From positions 1 through 64,000 of the forward strand of contig NZ_QUZU01000028.1 of the NCBI RefSeq assembly GCF_004682055.1: DNA of 64,000 nucleotides, given 5' to 3'. Below, one piece after another: positions 27,120 through 34,609 of the stretch; the first letter of the stretch is position 1, and each line of letters opens with the position of its first letter. The DNA comes from Pseudomonas kairouanensis. Lineage in GTDB: Bacteria > Pseudomonadota > Gammaproteobacteria > Pseudomonadales > Pseudomonadaceae. The notes under the pieces are model-generated. The model made no database searches and was not told the origin of the DNA. It saw only the letters and a list, made by a program, of their open reading frames with translations. A program made the translations under genes and the position numbers.

Positions 27120-27341
27120 ATGCCCATTGTGATTGAACTGGACGTCATGCTTGCCCGGCGCAAGGTCAAGTCCAAAGACTTGGCGGCCGCCATCGGAATT
27201 ACCGAGCAGAACCTGTCATTGCTTAAACAAGGTAAGGTCAAGGGCATACGCCTGGGAACGCTGGACGCCATCTGCACCCACCTGCAATGCCAACCGGGTG
27301 ACTTGCTTGTACACATTCCCGAGCCTGAGGCTGAGCCATAA
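27120..27341 (+). CDS. small Cro/CI-type XRE regulator (YozG-like)
   Basis: This 73-aa protein is nearly all helix-turn-helix: MLARRKVKSKDLAAAIGITEQNLSLLK covers helices 1-3. These compact regulators accompany DUF2975 membrane proteins and probably control their operon. The start at 27120 is the ATG 7 bases after the DUF2975 stop. The next gene, lysE, follows after 25 bases and may be co-transcribed. Confidence 0.9.
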   Translation: MPIVIELDVMLARRKVKSKDLAAAIGITEQNLSLLKQGKVKGIRLGTLDAICTHLQCQPGDLLVHIPEPEAEP

Positions 27342-27366
27342 CGGCTACCGATAAGAGGGATCATCA

Positions 27367-28002
27367 ATGTTCTCTGACCTGCCATACGCTGCACCGTTGT
27401 TGTCGCTGGCGTTGCTTTGGACCGTCGCCGTGGTGACACCCGGCCCGAATTTTTTCAATACGGCGCAGTTGGCCGCCAGCTGCTCGCGCCGCCATGGTGT
27501 GGTGGCGTCGGCCGGTGTGGCTACTGGTACGATCATGTGGGGCTTGGCGGGCGGCCTGGGGATCAAGTCGCTGTTTACCGCAGCGCCCATGTTGTACCTG
27601 GCGTTCAAGATCCTCGGGGGCTGCTACCTGATCTACCTCGGGCTCAAACTGTTCAAGCGCTCGGCACCGGCCATGGGCCAAAGCCTATTGCCCGACGAGC
27701 CTCGACGTTCGCTGTTCAGCGCGTGGCGCCTGGGCTTGCTGGGTAACCTGTCCAACCCCAAGGCAGCACTGTTCGTCGCCACCATCTTCGCCTCCACCAT
27801 GCCGCCGTCGCCATCGCCGATGCTGCTGACCTTGGCGGTGATCACCATGGCCACCTTGTCGTTCAGTTGGTATTCCAGCGTCGCCCTGGTGTTTTCCAGT
27901 GAGCGCATGGCCAACCTCTATAGCCGTTCGCGCAAGTGGCTCGACCGTTTTGCCGGTGGTTGCTATGTGCTGTTCGGCGCGCATCTGGTAGCGAATCGCT
28001 GA
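27367..28002 (+). CDS. LysE-family amino acid exporter
   Basis: This 211-aa protein has six hydrophobic segments and the LysE/RhtB signature TPGPNFFNTAQLA (about residues 24-36), with a GxxYLxYLGLKLF segment near 75-90. The family exports amino acids or homoserine lactone-like molecules from the cytoplasm. The substrate is unknown. It is closely spaced after the XRE gene and 44 bases before ddlA. Confidence 0.9.
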   Translation: MFSDLPYAAPLLSLALLWTVAVVTPGPNFFNTAQLAASCSRRHGVVASAGVATGTIMWGLAGGLGIKSLFTAAPMLYLAFKILGGCYLIYLGLKLFKRSAPAMGQSLLPDEPRRSLFSAWRLGLLGNLSNPKAALFVATIFASTMPPSPSPMLLTLAVITMATLSFSWYSSVALVFSSERMANLYSRSRKWLDRFAGGCYVLFGAHLVANR

Positions 28003-28046
28003 CGGACCATGTTAAGAAGCGCAACGTCAAACAGTGAGGCAGGGTC

Positions 28047-29141
28047 ATGAGCAAGGTGCGGGTGGGGATTATTTTTGGTGGCCGTTCGGCCGAGCACGAA
28101 GTCTCGCTGCAATCGGCGCGCAATATCGTTGATGCGCTGGACCGTACGCGCTACGAGCCGGTGCTGATCGGCATCGACAAGGCCGGCCACTGGCACCTCA
28201 ACGACACTTCCAACTTCCTGATCAACCAGGAAAACCCGGCCCTGATCGCCCTCAACCAGTCCAACCGTGAACTGGCGGTAGTGCCGGGCAAGGCCAGCCA
28301 ACAAGTGGTGGAAACCACCGGCAGCGGCCTGCTGGAACACATCGACGTGATCTTCCCCATCGTCCACGGCACCCTCGGTGAAGACGGGTGCCTGCAAGGC
28401 CTGCTGCGCATGGCCGACCTGCCCTTTGTCGGCTCCGACGTGCTCGGCTCGGCGGTGTGCATGGACAAGGACATCAGCAAGCGCCTGCTGCGCGATGCGG
28501 GGATCGCCGTGACGCCGTTCATCACCCTGACCCGCCGCAATGCTGCGCGCACGTCCTTTGAGACGGCGGTCAACACGCTCGGCCTGCCGATGTTTGTAAA
28601 ACCGGCCAACCAGGGCTCCTCGGTGGGTGTCAGCAAAGTTGCCACTGAAGCCGAGTACCACGCCGCCGTCGAGTTGGCCCTGGGCTTTGATGAAAAAGTG
28701 CTGGTGGAATCCGCCGTCAAAGGGCGCGAAATCGAATGTGCGGTGCTGGGTAACGACGATCCCATTGCCAGTGGTTGCGGTGAGATCGTGGTGAGCAACG
28801 GCTTCTATTCCTACGACAGCAAATACATCGACGGGCAGGCCGCCCAAGTGGTGGTGCCGGCGGCTATCAGTGCCCAGGCCAGCGAACGTATCCGTCGCCT
28901 GGCCATCGACGCGTTCGAAGTACTCGGCTGCGCTGGCCTGGCGCGGGTCGACGTGTTTCTTACCGATGACGGCCAAGTGCTGATCAATGAGATCAACTCA
29001 CTCCCAGGCTTCACCCGCATCAGCATGTACCCCAAGCTGTGGCAGGCGGCGGGCATGAGCTACAGCGAGCTGGTCAGCCGCTTGATCGAATTGGCGCTGG
29101 AGCGGCATGCGGGGCGTAAGGGCCTGAAGATCAGCCGCTGA
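28047..29141 (+). CDS. ddlA: D-alanine--D-alanine ligase (DdlA type)
   Basis: This 364-aa ATP-grasp ligase joins two D-alanines for peptidoglycan. It is in the longer DdlA/VanA-like class, not the 305-315-aa DdlB type. Visible motifs are [13 protein letters not shown] (residues 9-21), [13 protein letters not shown] (about 108-120), [11 protein letters not shown] (about 189-199) and the metal-binding EINSLPGFT (about 315-323). It is not in the dcw division cluster, so a second ligase (ddlB) elsewhere is expected. The start ATG at 28047 has AGGCAGGG upstream. Confidence 0.93.
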   Translation: MSKVRVGIIFGGRSAEHEVSLQSARNIVDALDRTRYEPVLIGIDKAGHWHLNDTSNFLINQENPALIALNQSNRELAVVPGKASQQVVETTGSGLLEHIDVIFPIVHGTLGEDGCLQGLLRMADLPFVGSDVLGSAVCMDKDISKRLLRDAGIAVTPFITLTRRNAARTSFETAVNTLGLPMFVKPANQGSSVGVSKVATEAEYHAAVELALGFDEKVLVESAVKGREIECAVLGNDDPIASGCGEIVVSNGFYSYDSKYIDGQAAQVVVPAAISAQASERIRRLAIDAFEVLGCAGLARVDVFLTDDGQVLINEINSLPGFTRISMYPKLWQAAGMSYSELVSRLIELALERHAGRKGLKISR

Positions 29142-29156
29142 TTGTAGTGAGCGGTT

Positions 29157-30986
29157 TCAGTCACCGACCGCTTCGCCTTCACGCCGTGGGTCTGCGCCGC
29201 CGCTGAGCGACACTTTGCCCTGGGCATCGCGCGTGCGCACGATGGCTTGGATGCCGCTGGTCATGTCCATTTCGCTTACTGCGTGACCCTTGTCCTTGAG
29301 CGCCTGTTTCAACGCGGGGCTGAACAGCCCCTGTTCCAGTTCGGTCGCGCCATTGCGGCTGCCAAAGTTGGGCAGGCTGATGGCTGCTTGCGGGTCGAGC
29401 TTCCAGTCGAGCATCGCCACCAGGGACTTACTCACGTATTCGATGATTTGTGAGCCGCCGGGCGAGCCCACGGTGGCCAGTAATTCGCCGCTGGTGCGGT
29501 CGAACACCAGGGTGGGCGCCATGGCCGAGCGTGGGCGTTTACCCGGCTCGACGCGATTGGCCACCGGCTGGCCGTTTTCCTCTGGGATAAACGAGAAATC
29601 GGTCATCTGGTTATTGAGCAAAAAGCCCTGGACCATCAGGTGCGAACCGAACGCCGCTTCCACCGTGGTGGTCATCGACACCGCACCGCCGGCATCGTCC
29701 ACCGCCACCACTTGTGAGGTGGAAATGCGTAGCGGCGAACGGTCCGGCGCATACGCCACCTGGATACCCGCAGGCGTGCCCGGTTTGGCGATGCCCATGC
29801 TGCGCTCACCAATCAGCGTGGCGCGCCGGGCCAGGTAGCCAGGGGCGACGAGGCCGGCGACCGGTACCGGCACGAAGTCGCTATCGGCCACGTACAACCC
29901 TCGGTCCGCGAAGGCCAGGCGCCCGGCTTCGGCGAGCAAGTGCACGGCTTCGGGCGTGGGCTCAAGGCCTGCGGGCGACGCGCTCTTCACGGGCGTCATC
30001 AATGCAATCACCCATGCGGGGTCGCGGGCTTCAAGGGCTTGCAAGGTGCCCAGGATCTGCGCGATAGCGATTCCACCCGACGACGGCGGCGGCATGCCGC
30101 ACACCCGGTATTGCTGGTAGTCGGTGCACAGTGGTGCGCGTTCTTTGGCGGCATAGCCCTTGAGGTCCGCCAGTGACAGGCTGCCCGCGTTGCGATGGCC
30201 CTGGACCTTGCGCGCAATTTCATCGGCAATCGGCCCGTGGTACAGCGCGTCCGGACCCTCCTTGGCGATGCGTTTGAACACGGCCGCCAGCGCCGGGTTT
30301 TTCAGTCGCGTGCCGATGGCTTTCGGCGTGCCATCGGTATTCAGAAAGTACGCCGCCAGGTCGGGCGACTGGGGGATATAACGGTCGGCGGCGATCAGTG
30401 CATGCAAGCGTGGGGAAATCGCGAAGCCCTGTTCAGACAGGCCAATGGCCGGCTCAAACAGCTTGGCCCATGGCAGGTGTCCGGTTTTTTTGTGGGCCAT
30501 CTCCAGCGCCCGCAATACCCCCGGCGTGCCCACCGAGCGCCCGCCGATTTGCGCCTCGGCAAATGTCATCGGCGAACCGTCTGGCCTCAGGAACAACCGC
30601 GGCGTCGCCCCGGCCGGTGCGGTTTCGCGACCGTCATAAGCGTGCACGTCCTTGCCGTCCCACAGTAGGATGAACGCGCCGCCGCCAATGCCGGACGACT
30701 GCGGCTCCACCAGGGTCAGCACGGCCTGCATCGCAATCGCTGCATCAATGGCCGAACCGCCCTGGCGCAACATCTCGCGTCCGGCTTCGGCGGCCAGCGG
30801 GTTGGCGGCGGCGGCCATATGCCGCTCGGCGTGGCGCGTGGCGAGGTCGCTGCGATAACCCGAGCCCAATTCCGGGGCCGGTGGTTGTTCGTGGATCGGG
30901 GGGTGACAGGCAACCAGGGTGAGGGTGGCCGCAATCACCGACAACCGCCGGCAGGAAATCGAAAACACGCGCTGAACTCCGTTCAT
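29157..30986 (-). CDS. ggt: gamma-glutamyltransferase, lipoprotein-type signal
   Basis: This 609-aa enzyme precursor of the Ntn-hydrolase class processes glutathione and gamma-glutamyl amides in the periplasm. It cleaves itself into two subunits at a conserved Thr; the candidate is in STSQVVAVDD (about residues 427-436). Other family signatures are EPQSSGIGGGAFIL and PPPSSGGIAIAQIL. The N-terminus ends LTLVAC (Cys27), a lipobox, so the protein is probably membrane-anchored, unlike soluble E. coli Ggt. It converges with ddlA, 15 bases apart. Confidence 0.92.
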   Translation of the reverse strand: MNGVQRVFSISCRRLSVIAATLTLVACHPPIHEQPPAPELGSGYRSDLATRHAERHMAAAANPLAAEAGREMLRQGGSAIDAAIAMQAVLTLVEPQSSGIGGGAFILLWDGKDVHAYDGRETAPAGATPRLFLRPDGSPMTFAEAQIGGRSVGTPGVLRALEMAHKKTGHLPWAKLFEPAIGLSEQGFAISPRLHALIAADRYIPQSPDLAAYFLNTDGTPKAIGTRLKNPALAAVFKRIAKEGPDALYHGPIADEIARKVQGHRNAGSLSLADLKGYAAKERAPLCTDYQQYRVCGMPPPSSGGIAIAQILGTLQALEARDPAWVIALMTPVKSASPAGLEPTPEAVHLLAEAGRLAFADRGLYVADSDFVPVPVAGLVAPGYLARRATLIGERSMGIAKPGTPAGIQVAYAPDRSPLRISTSQVVAVDDAGGAVSMTTTVEAAFGSHLMVQGFLLNNQMTDFSFIPEENGQPVANRVEPGKRPRSAMAPTLVFDRTSGELLATVGSPGGSQIIEYVSKSLVAMLDWKLDPQAAISLPNFGSRNGATELEQGLFSPALKQALKDKGHAVSEMDMTSGIQAIVRTRDAQGKVSLSGGADPRREGEAVGD

Positions 30987-31021
30987 TTTGAGAATGATCT
31001 GTTGTCCTTGGGGCCTGCTGT

Positions 31022-31801
31022 TTACAGGTAAATCGTGCCTTGCAGGTAGAGCACCGCGTGGCCGGAAATGATCACGCGCTCGCCCTTGAGTTCACAGCGC
31101 AGTTGGCCCCGACGCTGGCCGCCCTGTTCGGCGCTCAATTGGGATTTGCCCAGGCGCTCGGCCCAGAAGGGTGCCAGCGAGGTGTGGGCCGAACCGGTAA
31201 CCGGGTCTTCGTTTACGCCGACATTCGGGCCGAACCAGCGCGAGATAAAGTCGAACCGTGCGCTTTTGGCGGTCACGGCAACCCCGCGCCTGGGCAGGCC
31301 CCTGAGCCGTGCGAAGTCGGGCTTCAGTGCCGCCACCTGGGCCTCATCGTCCACCAACACGATGTAGTCGTCGGTGCCATACACTTCGGCCTGTTCAATC
31401 CCCAGGGCTTCCAACAGGCCAGCAGGCGGCTCGCAGCGTTCGGGTTGCCTGGCCGGGAAATCCATCGCCAGTTCGTCGCCGTTGCGCATTACCCGAAGCT
31501 CGCCGCTGCGAGTGGCAAAGCGCAGCACGTGCGGCGCACCCTGCAACTGGTGAATCAGCACCCAAGCCGCCGCCAAGGTGGCATGCCCGCACAGGTCCAC
31601 TTCAACTTCAGGGGTAAACCAGCGCAGCTCATAGATATCGCCACGGGGCACGAAGTAGGCGGTTTCCGAGAGGTTGTTTTCAGCGGCGATGCTCTGCAAC
31701 AGATCATCGCTCGGCCACTCGGTGAGCGGGCACACGGCGGCGGGGTTGCCGCCAAAAACGTGTTGGCTGAAAGCATCGACTTGGTAGATATCCAGTTTCA
31801 C
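31022..31801 (-). CDS. PhzF-family isomerase
   Basis: This 259-aa protein resembles the diaminopimelate-epimerase fold of PhzF. It starts MKLDIYQVDAFSQHVFGGNPAAV and carries ETAYF (catalytic Glu of the family, residue 46) and DLCGHATLAAA. Only one PhzF gene is present, with no phz biosynthesis genes, so it is not evidence for phenazine production. The reaction of most such homologues is unknown. The start is a GTG at 31801. Confidence 0.9.
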   Translation of the reverse strand: MKLDIYQVDAFSQHVFGGNPAAVCPLTEWPSDDLLQSIAAENNLSETAYFVPRGDIYELRWFTPEVEVDLCGHATLAAAWVLIHQLQGAPHVLRFATRSGELRVMRNGDELAMDFPARQPERCEPPAGLLEALGIEQAEVYGTDDYIVLVDDEAQVAALKPDFARLRGLPRRGVAVTAKSARFDFISRWFGPNVGVNEDPVTGSAHTSLAPFWAERLGKSQLSAEQGGQRRGQLRCELKGERVIISGHAVLYLQGTIYL

Positions 31802-32113
31802 CGTGCAGCACTCCGTTGTGGGGGAGGCTGGACACTAACAGTGGGTTCGGTGGAGCGCAAAGTACAGACAGTGGTTTTTTTTGAGCGCATCAACCGGCCT
31901 GGGGAGTGCTGGGTGCGGGTCTCGACGACCGGCTGCGTGGCGCTGATTAGCCGGGTCGGCGCGGGACACCTATATGTTCATTATGAAGGTCTTTGCAATT
32001 TTTTATTCTTTCCTCATCTACGCGCCCTTCATGCAGAGTCCGCCCTTATGCGATGGATTTTCATCATTTCTTAATGGCAAGGCTGAATGGCCGCTTTGCG
32101 CACGGAGCACGCA
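31802..32113. other. intergenic region between PhzF gene and sigma factor gene
   Basis: These 312 bases lie between divergent genes. The right half is AT-rich (about 31965-32030, with TTTGCAATTTTTTATTC) and is the likely promoter area of the sigma factor gene. I see no clear Fur box, palindrome or small gene. Confidence 0.5.
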
Positions 32114-32626
32114 ATGAGTGTGAATCAGAACCTGCACCTTGGTCTGATTGGGCAGATGTTCAAGAGCGATTACCGCTGGTTATGCGCGCGTGTGGCCCGC
32201 GCGATGGACTGCCCCCATGGCGCCCAGGACATCGCGTCGGAAACGTTTTTGCGCGTATTGGCGTTGCCGGACCCCTCGGCGATTCGTGAGCCACGGGCGT
32301 TGTTGACCACGATTGCGCGGCGGTTGATGTATGAGGGGTGGCGTCGGCAGGACCTGGAGCGGGCTTACCTGGAGACGCTGGCCCTGGCGCCGCAGCAGGT
32401 GCATCCATCGCCGGAGGAGCGTTTGTTGTTGATCGAGACGCTGCTGGAGGTGGATCGCCTGCTCAATGGTTTGTCGGCCAAGGCCAAGGCGGCGTTCCTG
32501 TATCACCAATTGGACGGCTTGACCTATGCACAGATCGGCGAGCGCTTGCAGGTGTCGGTGAGTCGGGTTCAGCAATACATGGCCGATGCATTCAAGCGCT
32601 GCTACCTGGCGATGGAACAGCCATGA
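32114..32626 (+). CDS. ECF sigma factor, FecI type
   Basis: This 170-aa sigma factor has region 2 in QDIASETFLRVLAL and DPSAIREPRALLTTIARRLM, and region 4 in LDGLTYAQIGERLQVSVSRVQQYM, typical of FecI-like iron-starvation sigmas. The gene overlaps fecR in ATGA, and TonB receptor genes follow, so it belongs to a cell-surface signalling system: receptor occupancy, then FecR, then the sigma factor, then receptor transcription. The start at 32114 (MSVNQNLHLG) is preferred over an in-frame ATG nine codons earlier because it matches the family N-terminus. Confidence 0.92.
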   Translation: MSVNQNLHLGLIGQMFKSDYRWLCARVARAMDCPHGAQDIASETFLRVLALPDPSAIREPRALLTTIARRLMYEGWRRQDLERAYLETLALAPQQVHPSPEERLLLIETLLEVDRLLNGLSAKAKAAFLYHQLDGLTYAQIGERLQVSVSRVQQYMADAFKRCYLAMEQP

Positions 32627-33576
32627 CCAGCGGTGCACCAGATGACGTGATGATCGACGAGGCCGCGCAGTGGATGGCGTTATTGCAGTCGGGGCATGCC
32701 AGCGCGCAGGAACAGGTGGCGTTTCGGCGTTGGCGCGAGTCAGACCCCCGACGCGAGGAAATTTTCAATCGCATGGGTGCGGGCGCTGCGGTGTTGGGCA
32801 ATGACGACTTGCGACGCATGCCCAGGGACAGCTTGCTGCACACCTTGAATGCGCCATCGGGGCGGCGCAAATTTTTGCGCACAACCTTGGCCGTGGCGGG
32901 CTTTTTCTCGTTGGCGGGGTTGGTCGCGCGGTTGTCGGATAATTGGGCGTCGGTGGGAACGCTGAGTACCGGGACCGGTGAGCGTTTGAACCTCACACTG
33001 GACGACGGCAGTACCTTGGCGCTGGCCCCGCGCAGCAAGGTGGTGCCGTTGTTTGATGGTCAGCGGCGCCTGCTGAAATTGCTCGATGGGCAATTGCTGG
33101 TGGACGTGGCCAAGGACAATGCCCGGCCGTTCATTGTGCAAACCGCTGACGGATTCATGCGCGCCCTGGGCACGCGCTTTCTGGTGCAACAACTGCCGGA
33201 CAAGACCCAGATCACCCTGCTGCATTCCCAGGTGGAAATCACCACCCGTGAGGGCGCCAAGCAAGTCATCCAGGCAGGCGAACAGGCCACGTTCAATGCG
33301 CAGGGCATTGTGTCGCTGCACGCGGCGACGGGGGATGAGGCGGCCTGGACCCAAGGGCTGCTGGAAGTGCGCAACCGTTCCCTGGGGGAGGTGGTGCAGA
33401 CGCTGCGGGACTATCGGCACGGCATAATCCGCGTCAGCCCGGCGGCGGCAAACCTGCGCCTGAGCGGGATTTTCCCGTTGGACGACACCAACAGCGCCCT
33501 GCAATTGCTGGCCAAATCGTTGCCCGTGCAGATCGACTATCACAGCGCATACTGGGTCAGTATCGAGTTGCGTTGA
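32623..33576 (+). CDS. fecR: FecR-family anti-sigma factor/signal transducer
   Basis: This 317-aa protein has an N-terminal cytoplasmic DUF4880 region (EAAQWMALLQSGHASAQEQVAFRRW, trimmed), a single membrane segment near residues 83-102, and a periplasmic FecR domain with DDGSTLALAPRSKV and FLVQ. It holds the FecI-type sigma factor and releases it when the receptor's STN domain signals. Its ATG overlaps the sigma stop by 4 nt. Confidence 0.92.
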   Translation: MTSGAPDDVMIDEAAQWMALLQSGHASAQEQVAFRRWRESDPRREEIFNRMGAGAAVLGNDDLRRMPRDSLLHTLNAPSGRRKFLRTTLAVAGFFSLAGLVARLSDNWASVGTLSTGTGERLNLTLDDGSTLALAPRSKVVPLFDGQRRLLKLLDGQLLVDVAKDNARPFIVQTADGFMRALGTRFLVQQLPDKTQITLLHSQVEITTREGAKQVIQAGEQATFNAQGIVSLHAATGDEAAWTQGLLEVRNRSLGEVVQTLRDYRHGIIRVSPAAANLRLSGIFPLDDTNSALQLLAKSLPVQIDYHSAYWVSIELR

Positions 33577-33705
33577 AAAATAAATGCACGCCGCCCTATA
33601 AAAACGCCGTGGTTGTTGCACAACAGCATGCAAGCACGGTTTCGCCCACGGGTATCGCTCGCCATCTGCCGTTATAAACTCATGCTTAAACGGCCTAGTG
33701 CGGGC

Positions 33706-33715
33706 CTATAAAAAA
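33706..33715 (+). promoter_or_regulatory. CTATAAAAAA motif upstream of the receptor pseudogene
   Basis: CTATAAAAAA lies 53 bases before the pseudogene start. The same ten bases recur at 34541-34550, upstream of the intact receptor gene, and a nine-base version (CTATAAAAA) occurs at 33596-33604 just after fecR. The shared position suggests a common promoter element, possibly read by the adjacent sigma factor. Confidence 0.4.
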
Positions 33716-33768
33716 CCCCTTCGGATTGTTCAACCCATCAACTCAACAACAATGATGGGAGCTCAATC

Positions 33769-34493
33769 ATGCATACCCCCTACCGCCGCCGGTTGCCAGC
33801 GGCGCTGTGCCTGGCCATTGGCGCGATGCTTTTTACCCATGGCGCGACTGCTTCGACGCCATCACCCGCCCATGCAGGCCACATCCAGACCTTCGAGTTC
33901 GACCTCGCCGCCGGGCCACTGGACCACATGCTGCTGAGTATTTCCCGGCAAAGTGGCTTGAGTATTTCGTTCCAGCAGGACCTGGTGCAGGGGCTCAATA
34001 GTACGGCCGTGCGCGGGCGTCTGAGCATTGAGCAAGCGCTGCAACAGGCGTTGCGTGGCTCGGGCCTGGAGGCGCTGCAAAGCGAAGGCGGTTGGGTGTT
34101 GCAGCGTGTCCTCAGCAGCGGCGCGTCAGCGGTGTATGGCTAGGATGCAATTGCCGGGGTGGTGAACATCATCCTCAAAGACAAAATCAGTGATGTCGAC
34201 GTCAACCTGCGTGGCGGCACCACCGAGCGCGGCGGGGGTGACAACCAGCGTCTACAGATCTGCGGCGGCGACAGTTGGGGGTGACTTCGACGGCGTGTTC
34301 GCCCTGGACAACCTTCAACGCCAGTGCGCGTTATCGCGTCAATGACCAAGCCAGTGTCGGATTGACCGTCAACAACCTGCTCAATCAGGTCAAGCACGAC
34401 GACTCTGCCGGATGGCCGTATTACCCCACGGGCAACTACGACCCCTATGGTCGCCAGTTCTGGTTGGACGTGAGCTACCACTTCGGCAACTGA
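33769..34493 (+). pseudogene. decayed TonB-dependent receptor with STN domain
   Basis: The first 124 codons encode a signal peptide and an STN domain (FEFDLAAGPLDHMLLSISRQ), then jump directly into the plug sequence SSGASAVYG, so roughly 100 residues are missing. A TAG stop stands where SDAIAGVVN would normally continue (TCG to TAG is one base). Plug-like codons follow to about 34280. Most of the barrel is then missing, and the frame shifts into the receptor C-terminus (SVGLTVNNLLNQ, and final SYHFGN) ending at 34493. It therefore has at least two internal deletions, a nonsense codon and a frameshift. The residual STN fragment could still be exported. Confidence 0.88.
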
Positions 34494-34540
34494 CGGTTGA
34501 GCAACGCATAAGGACATGCGTTATCGATCTAACGGCCGCT

Positions 34541-34550
34541 CTATAAAAAA
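34541..34550 (+). promoter_or_regulatory. CTATAAAAAA motif upstream of the intact TonB receptor
   Basis: This ten-base motif is identical to that at 33706-33715 and lies 59 bases before the receptor ATG. CATGC and GGCC also occur upstream of both copies at similar distances, consistent with duplication of receptor plus promoter. Confidence 0.4.
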
Positions 34551-34609
34551 TCCGACATCGACGCACAACCCTGCACACCTACACAAAAGAACAGGGAGCC
34601 CGCGACGCC

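Noticed and set aside
31022-31801. PhzF homologue as a sign of phenazine synthesis
   Set aside because: No other phenazine genes nearby; PhzF-like proteins are common and mostly unrelated to phenazines.
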